From NCBI GenBank assembly GCA_029204225.1, contig MU831982.1:1-29177 (forward strand): DNA of 29,177 nucleotides, given 5' to 3'. Origin of the DNA: Diphasiastrum complanatum (lineage: Eukaryota; Streptophyta; Lycopodiopsida; Lycopodiales; Lycopodiaceae). The notes beneath the pieces were generated by a model that made no database searches, had not been told where the DNA came from, and worked only from the letters and a program-made list of their open reading frames with translations. Below, piece after piece: positions 11,068 through 19,933 of this stretch. The stretch's first letter is position 1, and every line of letters starts with the position of its first letter. The position numbers were made by a program, and so were the translations under genes.

Positions 11068-11533
11068 TTGATTCGACTGCCCTTTGCTGTTGTTCTTCGC
11101 TTGAACTATGCAACAATCTTGTATTTCGTGGTTGTTTCATTTGTAGTATCTGCTAAATAGCTTCTTCTTTGTCTGCGGATTCGACTGTTCCTTGTGCTGA
11201 GATGCTTTCTGGTCTGATTTTGATTGCTTCAAGTCTTTCTTCTTCTTCTTTTGTTGTGCTCTTATTGGTGTACAAGACATGAGAATCAGCTGAGGAACTC
11301 GAGGCTTCGTTCCTTCGCGTGTCTTCCTGCAACAACATAGTAATGACTCTCGAAAGAGTCAATTCTGGATGAGTCGTGATGATCATCACCCAGTTGTCAT
11401 AAGAACTTGGCAAGCTTGTAAGCAGTTGCATCACTATGTCTTGATCGTCTATGACAGATCCGACAGCGTCCATTTGTATAAGCAGGTTCTTGAATTGATT
11501 AATGTGATTTTTTAGAGAATCACCATTCGTCAT
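11068..11533 (-). pseudogene. Minus-strand copia gag, C-terminal part
   Basis: The 126-codon frame 11153-11533 begins MTNGDSLKNHINQFKNL and contains MQLLTSLPSSYDNWV, the typical middle of plant copia gag (Retrotran_gag_2 family). Upstream, in the same frame, FYSLK precedes the Met, so the Met is internal and the N-terminal half is lost or decayed. The zinc knuckle expected after it is only recognisable as NNHEIQDCC near 11110-11140, with a stop. Confidence 0.82.
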
Positions 11534-11860
11534 CTTGAGGGAGTAAAAGATCAGACAAAATGAAAGATAAGCATAGCAATATTAACATAAATCTGAACGC
11601 AGAATAATGAACTGTATCAGATTAAGTATATCATGTATACATGTCAATAATGCGGTAGAGCACAATACAGTAGTGGACAAAATTGTGTGCCCTACAAAGC
11701 TTATTTCAATCTATAAAAAAGAATTAAACCTTAATTCTGACAAAATGAAGAATCAATGCTCAGGGCATCTACTTCGTTTATGTTGTCTTCTTCTGCTCTC
11801 TTCATCGTCATCTTTACACGAATGGTGTCCAGTATATATATAGTACATAATATTTAGGTG
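11534..11860 (-). other. Decayed gag N-terminus and leader of the minus-strand copia element
   Basis: This segment lies between the internal gag Met and the 5' LTR. A few gag-like residues can be read next to 11533, nothing beyond. No initiator-tRNA primer site is seen next to the LTR. Only about 330 bp remain where a gag N-terminus and leader should be, so a deletion is likely. Confidence 0.5.
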
Positions 11861-12284
11861 TGCAGATGTGAAAGTACAGAGTGGATGTGTTGTCTGTAGG
11901 AGATCGTGGGTGGCTGCAATCGTTGTCCAATCTGTTAGCGCAACTGCATGGGGTGAGTGTGAAAAGGGTGCAACGTCAGCCAGTGCTAAAGTGAACATTG
12001 GTGATGATGCAAAAAGTGCGTCACTCTTACGAATGGCCTTAGGATAAGATTTACAGGGTGCCTTAGCTTTTAGGGCACCTTTAGCATTCAATAAGATAGT
12101 GTCCCCTTTTCTCCTATCACTTTAAACTATGTAGAAATACAATGTTGCGATTTTTTTGCCTTTTCTTCGTCTGTGCAAATTTGCATGTAAATATACAGAC
12201 TGTGTGACAACGTTAGTAAATATGCAGCATGAATGGAGGTAGATTAAATGGGATTTAGGAGAGCTAGAGGAAATAAATCCAACA
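11861..12284 (-). repeat. 5' LTR of the minus-strand copia element
   Basis: This is the direct repeat of 7534-7958, with the same ends TGCAGATGTG and AATCCAACA. Its right end abuts the gypsy RT end at 12285 with no target duplication matching CATAA. Confidence 0.9.
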
Positions 12285-13012
12285 CAACCTAGTCCGCCTG
12301 TTGTTTGGAACGAGGAATGAATCAATGTTTTGAAAAACTTAAAACAATGATTGTTTCAGCTCTCGTGTTACAAATCGCAAATCCAGATTTACCTTACGTC
12401 GTGAGAATGGATGCAAGTGATGCTGCAGTTGGAGCAGTTCTATTACAAATGGATAGGTCACTAGCGTTTGAAAGCAAAAAATTCACTGGTCCCCAGTTGC
12501 GTTATACTACGCAACAGGAAAATGAGTTGTTTGCTGTAATCCATGCACTTAAAACCTGGAGACACTACTTGTATGGTAGTAAGTTTTTAGTGTATACGGA
12601 TCACCAGCCTCTTAAGTATTTTTATAATCAACATGATCTTTGGGGGAGGAAAGCTTGATGGGCTGAATTGATGCAAGAATTCGATCATGAAATCTGTTAC
12701 ATAAGAGGCAGCTCTAATCAAGTTGCAGATGCTCTTAGTCAGATCGGTGAACTAGATGAGTTGTCATTCACCCAGATTTCTACGGATCTATATCTTTCGC
12801 TGAGAGAAATATGAATCAGATTCCCATTTTGGTCACATTTGGAACATTGTTCAGATCGAAAGAAATGTGGAAAGTGTTGAGTCAGAAACACAGGGGACTC
12901 AACTAACTAAGAAAGATAAGAATATTGTGGAATAGTTCACCATTCGAGATAGATTACTATTTTGGAATGGAAAAGTTTGTGTACCTGGGGATGATGAGTC
13001 AAACGGAAGATT
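12285..13012 (+). pseudogene. Gypsy RT end and RNase H, copy A
   Basis: The sequence re-enters gypsy pol at the end of RT (PPVVWNEE, with a TGA two codons later). The frame 12305-12658 then reads CFEKLKTMI, VRMDASDAAVGAVLLQ (RNase H first Asp), QQENELFAVIHALKTWRHYL (Glu) and YTDHQPLKYF (Asp), the three expected acidic residues. A TGA at 12656 is followed by WAELMQEFDHEICYIRGSSNQVADALSQ, the end of RNase H and the tether. Further stops (near 12811 and 12931) are also present in copies B and C. Confidence 0.9.
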
Positions 13013-13719
13013 TTGTTTGAATGTCATGACATACCCTGTGCAGGACATCCCAGACACAAGACTCAAGACTTGGTTAAGAGGGAATTTTATTGGCCAAAGC
13101 TCAAGCCATATGTCAAGTCATATGTTGTTAAATGCAAGCCCTGTCAACTAGCAAAGGCTGAACGCCATAAGGCTGGTGGTTTGTTGCATCCGTTAGATAT
13201 CCTAGATAAGAAATGGGAAAGCATATCTATGAATTTTGTAGTTGGACTTCCAAAGACCCAATGGCAAAATGATTCTATTTGGGTTGCAATGGATCAGTTA
13301 ACTAAGTTTGTTGCATTCATACCAGTCAAGTCAACTACAAAGGCTTCTGATTTACCCCGATCTTTGTTGAAAAATTATTTCGGTTGTAAGGTCTGCCAAG
13401 TGATTGTTAGTGATAGAGATCCTAAGTTCACATGTCACTTTTGGTCAGCAATATTTCATAAATTAAAAACTTTTTTGAGTTTAAGTTCTGCTGATCATCC
13501 TAAATCAGATGGCAAGACAGAAAGGACTAATCAAACTATGGAAGATATTATGAGGACATATGTTTCTCACAGACAATCTCATTGGGAATATTATCTCCCA
13601 CTGGTTGAGTTTGTATATAATAGTAGAAAACATTTTGCTACAAGTTACAGTCCTTTTATGCTTATGTACGGTTTTCAACCTAGATCTCCAGTAAATGTTG
13701 AGACAAAGTCTATTAAGAT
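13013..13719 (+). pseudogene. Gypsy integrase, copy A, truncated at its C-terminus
   Basis: The open frame has the HHCC zinc region (CHDIPCAGHP, then FYWPKL, CKPCQLAK) and the core. The first catalytic Asp is replaced: the usual SMDF block reads SMNFVVGLP near 13230. The second Asp is present in IVSDRDPKF and the Glu in SDGKTER. Copies B and C have a frameshift just before IVSDRDP; here a one-base loss near 13358 restores the frame, giving a run of wrong residues (PRSLLKNYFGCKVCQ) between the two changes. After KSIKI the sequence leaves integrase at 13719/13720 and enters copia leader sequence, so the C-terminal GPF part is missing. Confidence 0.9.
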
Positions 13720-13971
13720 TTGGTTTCAATCTCTATGGAAATTATAGATCATAAGCTTTCCATCAAGCTATAACATTACTATCTTTGGATCTACTAGCAA
13801 GGAGATAAAAGGGATTGAAAATCTCTGATTTTCACACGTGCAGAATTCCAGAAAAATCTCAACAATGTAGAAAAATCAGCATCTACACACAATTTGAGAT
13901 GCAAACACTAATAGAACTTGATCAAACTTGAATGAAATGATTATGTACTGTTGTTGTCCGTACAAGACCAG
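13717..13971 (-). repeat. Deletion derivative of a minus-strand copia leader (matches 24023-24159 and 25552-25668)
   Basis: 13717-13853 matches 24023-24159 and 13855-13971 matches 25552-25668, both nearly identical. The 1.39 kb between those two blocks, which carries a primer site and LTR, is absent here. The left junction with gypsy integrase has the microhomology GAT. Confidence 0.88.
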
Positions 13972-14630
13972 CAAGCTATTGTATTTCACACGTGTGGAAC
14001 CGAAAATAGCAAATATAGATCATTCTACACATAGAATTGCAAGCAATCACCAAGATAGTGCACCAATGGATAGTAGAACCCAAGAGAACCATGTATAAGC
14101 ATGAAATGAGATAGAGAAGAGAGAACATGAAGAGTTACATACTTTTATAGCAGGTCCAAACCCTATTTGGCCACTTGGATTTCCCACCAAAATGCTAACC
14201 CTACCAATTTTGGGTCTAGATTCAATGTACCCAACTTATTCAAATTGAATCTACTCAAACTCGCATTTTATCTTTCCCACACTTTCAAAAAGAGTTTATT
14301 CAAATGAAATTTAGACTAATGAACTTTGAAAAGTCAACCTCTAAGTCTAAAATAAGTTTTGGCCTCAATATGCCAAATATGAAAATATTGCAAAATGTGA
14401 TGAAACCATTAGGGCCCTTTTTGAACTCAAAAAGGGCCTCTTCCTTGCCTAAACGTGTTTGCTAATTACGATTAATTAACCCACTAATTGTCCTATGTGG
14501 CAGTTCACCATGGTTTTATCATGGATTAACTCACATTTCAATAGGCTTCACTTAGGGCCTAGTGTAGTGTAACAAGGACAAAGGATTTTAATGTTATCTA
14601 AAATCTTGAATCCAATATGACTTTCAATTT
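13972..14630. other. AT-rich LTR-like sequence, no gene
   Basis: The sequence begins with a CACACGTGTGG motif (13987-13997) like those near the ends of the other minus-strand copia LTRs here, and has TATA-like CTTTTATAG near 14142 on the plus strand. It is probably part of another LTR, but no partner copy is in the window. A 26-base hairpin (14413-14438) is listed separately. No ORF of interest. Confidence 0.45.
14413..14438. repeat. Perfect 12-bp inverted repeat with 2-base loop
   Basis: GGCCCTTTTTGA, AC, TCAAAAAGGGCC. It would form a tight hairpin. It contains a U-run on either strand if transcribed and might act in RNA folding or 3' processing of the surrounding LTR-like sequence. The function is unknown. 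Confidence 0.6.
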
Positions 14631-14760
14631 TCATGGCCTTCAAAAGTCGTTTTTAATAACTCAGAATGTCTAAAAAGGGGGCCCAATATTTCATTGGGCC
14701 CCCATATTGAAAAAGAATTTCAAAAAAAAAGTTGGGGGGAGAGGGGATTGAGGTACAATC
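14631..14760 (+). repeat. Left terminal inverted repeat of the GC-rich element
   Basis: Inverted copy of 15054-15183. The inner end is GATTGAGGTACAATC followed by a run of 14 C. Confidence 0.85.
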
Positions 14761-15053
14761 CCCCCCCCCCCCCGCCCCCCCTTGTATACCCTCTCCCAGC
14801 CCCCACTGCTCGCTGGCTGCGCTGTCCAGCGGGCCCCCCACCTTCCTCCCTCCGGGCCGCTGGCATGAGTGAGGGCGCAAGACTCGGAGGGATCCACGCG
14901 CCCCCCCCCCCCACATCTTCTTGCACGGCCATCGAGGAGGGGAGGGGGAGACGTCGCGCCACCAGCCCACGCGCCCCCAGGGGAGCCGGTGCCTCGAAGT
15001 GGGCAGTGCCACAAGGGGGAGCGGGGGGGGGGGGGGGGGGGGGCGGTGGGGGG

Positions 15054-15183
15054 GATTGTGCCTCAATCCCCTCTCCCCCAAACTTTTTTTTTGAATTTTT
15101 TTTTCAATATGGGGGCCCACTGAAATATTGGGCCCCCTTTTCTGACATTCTGAGTTACTAAAAACGACTTTTGAAGGCCGTGA
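15054..15183 (-). repeat. Right terminal inverted repeat of the GC-rich element
   Basis: Inverted copy of 14631-14760. It can be told from the left arm by ATTGTGCC (left arm complement ATTGTACC) and by ACTGAAATATT (left ATGAAATATT). Confidence 0.85.
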
Positions 15184-15205
15184 AAAAATAGCTATATTTT
15201 CATTT
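15184..15205 (+). other. Junction segment between TIR element and gypsy copy B
   Basis: Twenty-two bases ending in ATATTTTCATTT connect the TIR element to gypsy sequence. The same segment, with the same join, lies before copy C (25923-25944). In copy A the gypsy sequence at this point is uninterrupted, so this join is a shared rearrangement junction. Confidence 0.8.
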
Positions 15206-16215
15206 AAAGCTTGATGGGCTGAATTGATGCAAGAATTCGATCATGAAATTTGTTACATAAGAGACAGCTCTAATCAAGTTGCAGATGCTCTTAGTCAGAT
15301 CGGTGAACTGAATGAGTTGTCATTCACCCAGATTTCTACAGATCTATATCTTTTGCTGAGAGAAATATGAATCAGATTCCCATTTTGGTCACATTTGGAA
15401 CATTGTTCAGACCGGAAGAAATGTGGACAGTGTTGAGTCAGAAACACAGGGGACTCAACTAACTAAGAAAGATAAGAAGATTGTGGAATAGTTCACCATT
15501 CGAGATAGATTACTATTTTGCAATGGAAAAGTTTGTGTACCTGGGGATGATGAGTCAAACGGCAGATTTTGTTTGAATGTCATGGCATACCCTGTGCAGG
15601 ACATCCCAGTATACACAAGACTCAAGACTTGGTTAAGAGGGAATTTTATTGGCCAAAGCTCAATCCATATGTCAAGTCATATGTTGTTAAATGCAAGCCC
15701 TGTCAACTAGCAAAGACTGAACGCCATAAGGCTGGTGGTTTGTTGCATCCGTTAGATATCCCAGATAAGAAATGGGAAAGCATATCCATGAATTTTGTAG
15801 TTGGACTTCCAAAGACCCAACGACAAAATGATTCTATTTGGGTTGCAATGGATCAGTTAACTAAGTTTGTTGCATTCATACCAGTCAAGTCAACTACAAA
15901 GGCTTCTGATTTAGCCCAGATCTTTGTTGAAAAATTATTTCGGTTGTAAGGTCTGCCAAGTGATTGTTAGTGATAGAGATCCTAAGTTCACATGTCACTT
16001 TTGGTCAGCAATATTTCATAAACTGGAAATTTCTTTGAGTTTAAGTTCTGCTGATCATCCTAAATCAGATGGCCAGACAGAAAGGACTAATCAAACTATG
16101 GAGGATATTCTGAGGACATATGTTTCTCACAGACAATCTCATTGGGAATATTATCTCCCACTGGTTGAGTTTGTATATAATAGTAGATCACATTTTGCTA
16201 CAAGTTACAGTCCTT
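15206..16215 (+). pseudogene. Gypsy RNase H end and integrase, copy B
   Basis: The match to copy A begins at AAAGCTTGATGG (12650 there) and ends in integrase at ...AGTCCTT, about 90 bp earlier than A does. The frame 15569-15949 carries the HHCC region and SMNFVVGLP, with Asn in place of the first catalytic Asp. A stop (RL then TAA) falls before GLPS and a frameshift before IVSDRDPKF, after which 15924-16223 carries the second Asp and SDGQTER. Against copy C it differs at roughly 3.5-5% of positions by hand count. It runs straight into a copia LTR. Confidence 0.9.
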
Positions 16216-16843
16216 CGATCTAGCGATTGCATGAGCCACATCATGAGATTAGGTGTCAAATCCCATGTGTAGAGGTCTACTCACACATGTGGAATAGGCT
16301 GATGAAGGCGAATTTGGACTTCTAGAAGGTTTTTTACTAGTTCTCTATATAGTAAGAAAATGGACCAAAGTGCTCAAAATAGAAAGTTTGATCCAAGTGT
16401 CAATTTTGCATGATGAATCATCATATGACAAAGCATCCTCACACATGTGGGATCAGATGTATGATCAGTACCATGAGCTCCAATAAATGTATTTATAGAG
16501 CCACATTTGGCCATAATCATCAAGCAATACCAATCTTGGTTTTGGAAGCAATTTATTGTCAATCTCTCCATTTGTCTTCATTTTTCTTGATAGTTTTGAG
16601 TTCCTATCATATTGTACTTTGATTTCAGGCTGGAGTCCGTACTTTGACAAGTTTTCACACGTGTGAAACCAGCAAGTACAATTTTCTTCATTAATGATTG
16701 TTCTTGTTAGATGTTCTCATCTAAATTTGATCTAGATTGATCTAAACCTTGTGTAGATTGGTAGATCAATTGTATCTAACATCCAATCACTCTTGTGGAT
16801 CATTTTAGGATCCATTCTTGGTCTAATTTTGCAGATTTTCACA
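16216..16843 (+). repeat. Copia-1 family LTR, 5'-truncated, second copy
   Basis: From 16218 it matches 28794 onward with no difference that I can see over the roughly 380 bp in the window. Against the 5' LTR (1101-1735) it differs at about one base in ten. It ends at TTTTCACA (16836-16843), after which similarity to the copia-1 leader stops. It is therefore a 3' LTR whose right flank (16844 on) is outside the element. It contains the perfect 16-bp palindrome TTTCACACGTGTGAAA at 16653-16668. Confidence 0.88.
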
Positions 16844-17344
16844 ACAATTTGGCTAAGGCATGAGCATCCTAAAAGTTGTATATACTTATACAAAACCAAA
16901 AAAAGACAAGGCTCAAAATTTTGAGCAGAAGATCGAAAAATCCAGTATCGAACTTTTTTAGAATTTTTTGATACCGGATTGACTCGAATTGATTCGTAAA
17001 TTTCCGAGTCAATATATATATTTTGATTTGACATATTAGCTTGGGTGCAAAGGGGTAAGCTATCATGATGATGTGCAAAAGAATGTGTTGCATCTTTGAA
17101 AGTTTAGGCACATGAATTCTCTTTTTAGCTTTGTCACAAAGTGGTGTAATCATATGCTCATAGATAACATCTCACACGTGGTGAACTTGAGAGAATATGG
17201 TAAAATAATTTTAAAATGTTGGCTAGGCGAAAAAGGGGTTAGCAACTTAGCTGTCATGATGAGGTGCAAAAAGATTATGTGTCGCTCCTTTATGGACTAA
17301 GACTTGAGAGGGTGGGTAAAGTTTTTTTCAAAGTTTTCACGGGA
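16844..17344. other. Host-like flank with a degenerate direct repeat
   Basis: No gene is seen. Two related stretches, about 17040-17100 and 17220-17290, share AGGGGTTAGC/AAGGGGTAAGC, CTGTCATGATGA/CTATCATGATGA and GTGCAAAA, suggesting an old internal duplication. The rest is AT-rich without recognised features. Confidence 0.45.
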
Positions 17345-17914
17345 CAGAAACTCCGGAAATTCCTAACATATGGGAGGACAAAGTATTGCTTTTTCCCGTC
17401 CATGGTAGTGAGCTTTTATGCACAGGAATAGTGGATAAAGAACTTAGGAGGAAAGAGGAAACATGATTGACATTATTTCTGCCGATCTGTAAGTCCTTCC
17501 CCCGCCCCACGTAACACCGCCCCGCGTAACAGATGCCTTGCCAGCTCTTCTTCGACTTGGTCCACGCTCTTCGACGACGCAATTCAATCTGCCAGCACAC
17601 ATTGCTGCTGGGACGTGTACATACGAGCTCCACTTCCATTAATTTGGAACATTGGACTTTGCGCTCGGCTTCCAGAAACCAGCATCAGAGCGCTCGTTTC
17701 GTGATCTTTGATTGAGCTCATATTTTGCAAAATCTGCTTATCTTGTTATGCTCTTGGCCTTGGGTTTCTGTTAATTAAGCACTCTCATCAGGTCCGCTGT
17801 TGAATTTATAGTCATTTTGTAGTCCCAAAAGCTACCTGTAAAATATCCTCCAGCTGAGCAAACTTTTTCTTTCGCAGTTTGTTTGTGAGCTAGCAGATCA
17901 CTCCTGGTTAAAAA
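17345..17914 (+). promoter_or_regulatory. Likely promoter and spliced 5' leader of the 17915 gene
   Basis: GC content rises at 17500-17540 (CCCCGCCCCACGTAACACCGC), including an ACGT core, and stays mixed to 17700. A strong 3' splice-acceptor pattern, CTTTTTCTTTCGCAG, lies at 17865-17879, just upstream of the start codon, so an intron in the 5' leader is likely. A candidate donor is CAG/GTCCGC near 17791. No clear TATA box can be tied to the start. Confidence 0.4.
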
Positions 17915-18436
17915 ATGACCCGCTCTCACCATTCACATGTATACCAGGCACCTCTGGATTCCCCAACTTTTGTCCGAGTTCCATTAACCGGCATGGACAG
18001 CCAAGGACCTACTTCATGTTGTGGAGAGGCTTCCAAACCTACAGTTGATTATCTGACCGACAAATGGAACGTGTTTTTGGTTAATCACATTCCTCAACCT
18101 GTGTTTGAGGCAATGATGCACGACATATATAATGGCCCAAAATTCCAGTCGTTTCTGAGGGCCTACTACTCCCCCGCCGGGTCTTTCTGCGGCGCACTAT
18201 ACTGCATTTGTATCGCAGTACCTTGCCTGATGGTGGCTCACAGTCGGATGAAGGGTGAGGTGGGTCAGAAACTATCAGCTTGGAACAGAGTATTGACCAA
18301 GCAGGGTTGCGGAGTGACGATGCAGATCAACGAGCATGGGCTGGTATTCAACATCTCTCCCCAACATACTCTCAAGGCCGAGGGCGAGGCCCAGGATGAT
18401 GAACTCATTCGCGAATTGGGTCTCCAACGCATATGA
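17915..18436 (+). CDS. Hypothetical 173-residue protein with one hydrophobic segment
   Basis: This is the only intact ORF in the window that does not look like a transposon. I do not recognise the family. Visible: a polar N-terminus with HHSH near the start, a cysteine pair (SCCGE, residues 34-38), a helical-looking stretch YLTDKWNVFLVNHIPQPVFE (46-65), and a hydrophobic, cysteine-bearing run GSFCGALYCICIAVPCLMVA (89-108) that could be a membrane segment. A basic stretch follows (HSRMKGEVGQK), then a soluble region and an acidic C-terminus (EGEAQDDELIRELG). Codon use is GC-richer at third positions than in the surrounding retrotransposons. A leader intron acceptor lies 35 bp upstream. The first ATG of the frame is used as the start. 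It could be a complete small gene, the last exon of a larger one, or a captured fragment. Confidence 0.55.
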   Translation: MTRSHHSHVYQAPLDSPTFVRVPLTGMDSQGPTSCCGEASKPTVDYLTDKWNVFLVNHIPQPVFEAMMHDIYNGPKFQSFLRAYYSPAGSFCGALYCICIAVPCLMVAHSRMKGEVGQKLSAWNRVLTKQGCGVTMQINEHGLVFNISPQHTLKAEGEAQDDELIRELGLQRI

Positions 18437-18503
18437 TTCATGGCAATGGCGATCATCACGAATTGGGTCTCAAGGCAAATGATTCATGGCAATGGCGATC
18501 TTG
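18413..18503 (+). repeat. 47-bp tandem duplication spanning the stop codon of the 17915 gene
   Basis: 18413-18459 and 18460-18503 are near-identical (GAATTGGGTCTC... GATTCATGGCAATGGCGATC), with three unmatched bases in the second copy. The first copy contains the last codons and the TGA at 18434; the second lies in the 3' untranslated region. Because the unit is not a multiple of three, it does not extend the protein. Confidence 0.85.
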
Positions 18504-18599
18504 GTGATGTATAATATAATGTATCTATATAGTTATGCCATAGATCTCAATAAGATCTTCCATTTCAGATCTTAGTTTTTATGCATTGAGTTGAAATTC

Positions 18600-19227
18600 A
18601 GATCCATTGCAACTAGACCTCCTTCGTCGAGCTTTCATTACCCAAAGTCCTGCTGCTTCTCAAGATAAAGAGCAAAACTATTGTCATTGCACTCTTAAAG
18701 AAGATTGTATTCCTTTTGCTTTGGAAACTTATGGATGCTTGCATAAAAAATTCGACGATTTTCTATGAACCTTGTGTAGGATTTGCAATGAAACTCCAAG
18801 GATGTGGTGCCTCACCTTTATCTTAATTACATCTTACTATTGTCAATGAGTTTTTACCATTTTACATTGCATTCAAGCACTTACAATACTTAGATGTGCC
18901 ATGACTGTAGGAACGACTATTTCACAGCTTCCTACACTACCTAAACTTGCAACTATCCTAGCTAGTGACTTGCATCAAGAAGTAAGTACACTTCGAAAAA
19001 CTACTTTGTTGGGTTTTTGGTGTGCTATAGTTGCTTTAGAGCATTTCAATTTGCCTTACGGGCTTTATACTTTCTACATACATTCCTTTGTACGCCAATG
19101 GGTTTTTCCATCTTTTATTAATGAAAACATGAAGGTTCATCTTCTTTTAAACCTTCTTTTAACCCCTCACCCTAGAGATGATCAATCTTCATTGTTGCAA
19201 TTGAGGCATGTTTTAAACCTTAATTGA
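18600..19227 (+). pseudogene. Relic of a plant repeat-encoded ORF
   Basis: Frames around 18617-18770 read LDLLRRAFITQSPAASQDK then DCIPFALETYGCLHKKFDDFL, followed by a stop. After further stops, 18820-18990 gives IQALTILRCAMTVGTTISQLPTLP. The last part lies in an open frame 18901-19227 (108 codons). From memory, similar motif strings (LRRAxITRSPAA, PFALETYGCLH) occur in a widespread family of plant hypothetical proteins often labelled reverse transcriptase-like; I cannot confirm the link here. The stops show it is dead. The 19130-19227 end is not recognised. Confidence 0.45.
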
Positions 19228-19768
19228 AATGAGCTATCTCAGGCTATCTTAGCAAGGTTGTTTGTTGCAGTGAAGAACGCTTAGGCCCAAGCCTTGGACG
19301 TTGTGTACTCATATTTCAGAGCCTTGTGCTCCAAACTCTAATGTACTTGTCGTGGCCTTGCCATATTTGTAAATGTTGTATAGAATGGCTATGCACACTT
19401 GTTGATAGCCATAGTAATATGAAGTTGCTCAAGTGTTCAACTTTTTTTTTGTCTCGCTTTGAAATTCACATGTTTTTAAGTCACAAAATGCTTGGAAGAC
19501 GAAATGGTATATGGTTGTAAAGTTGTGTGATCCATCTACCTATCTAACTTGTTGTATTTCAAGAGCTCTACCATCAAAGTGATGAGCTATATTAGAGCCC
19601 ACATTATTTTGGTTGACACCATGACATTATGTAGATTACATGGTATCAATACAAGCCTAAGAAAGTATATTTATATTAACTTAAGACCCCCGAGGACTAA
19701 AAAGGAGGTCACACCTTGAAGATGTGGTGCCTAAGCTTCCATTTCCTTGTTTTTGCATTCAAATTTTG

Positions 19769-19772
<4 letters not shown>
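19228..19772. other. Intergenic sequence, nothing recognised
   Basis: AT-rich with no ORF, repeat pair or RNA gene that I can support. Confidence 0.4.
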
Positions 19773-19828
<56 letters not shown>

Positions 19829-19853
19829 CTCCTCCTCCTCCTCCTCCTCCTCG
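19773..19853 (+). repeat. CT dinucleotide microsatellite followed by CCT trinucleotide repeat
   Basis: About 26 CT units (19773-19824) are followed by about nine CCT units ending near 19853. The combination, directly followed by CGAAACCCTAA, is typical of plant 5' leader or core promoter regions. Confidence 0.9.
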
Positions 19854-19933
19854 AAACCCTAATTTCCATGGAAACCCTAGCCTTTCATGCTTTTCAATTT
19901 CATGCAACATTAAAAAAAAAGACCATCTTTTGA
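19854..19933 (+). promoter_or_regulatory. Telo-box and possible leader/start of a lost gene
   Basis: AAACCCTAA (19855-19863) is a telo-box, common in promoters of plant ribosomal and growth genes; a second AAACCCTAG follows at 19872. An ATG at 19869 opens a short frame (METLAFHAFQFHATLKKK) to 19933. I cannot tell whether this is the first exon of a real gene; no downstream exon is evident. Confidence 0.35.

Larger units (their letters stand above)
7534..12284 (-). mobile_element. Ty1/copia retrotransposon on the minus strand, inside the gypsy element
   Basis: Two direct repeats of about 425 bp (7534-7958 and 11861-12284) flank about 3.9 kb whose minus strand reads, right to left, gag, protease, integrase, RT and RNase H. 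In its own orientation the LTR starts TGTTGGATTT and ends CATCTGCA, and a purine tract (TTAAGTGGGGGTGT) precedes the 3' LTR. The two LTRs differ at about 40 of 425 positions by hand count. Flanking bases are CATAA on the left and CAACC on the right, so there is no target duplication. The internal frames are broken many times and no primer site is recognisable next to the 5' LTR. Confidence 0.9.
14631..15183. mobile_element. GC-rich DNA element with 130-bp terminal inverted repeats
   Basis: 14631-14760 and 15054-15183 are inverted copies of each other with few mismatches. Their outer ends read TCATGGCCTTC and TCACGGCCTTC. Each arm has its own small palindrome (GGGCCCAATATTTCATTGGGCCC in the left arm). 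Between the arms lie about 290 bp of very GC-rich sequence, strongly unlike the AT-rich surroundings, with homopolymer runs of C (14760-14773, 14901-14912) and G (15023-15043). No transposase is encoded. The structure fits a non-autonomous TIR or fold-back transposon, possibly one that captured foreign GC-rich DNA as Pack-MULEs do. No 9-bp or other target duplication is visible, so the superfamily is open. Confidence 0.82.

Noticed and set aside
13013-13747. Copy A integrase as an intact 244-codon gene
   Set aside because: The frame is open only because a second one-base loss compensates an inherited frameshift. The first catalytic Asp is Asn and the C-terminus is replaced by copia leader sequence.
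14653-15161. Long overlapping ORFs on both strands in the GC-rich TIR element (up to 155 codons)
   Set aside because: They are proline/glycine runs from homopolymers, open in several frames because GC-rich DNA lacks stops, and they run through both inverted arms. No domain.
16374-16571. Identical 65-codon minus-strand ORFs here and at 28950-29147
   Set aside because: They lie inside duplicated LTRs; identity reflects the LTR copies, and the plus-strand 5' LTR does not keep the frame.
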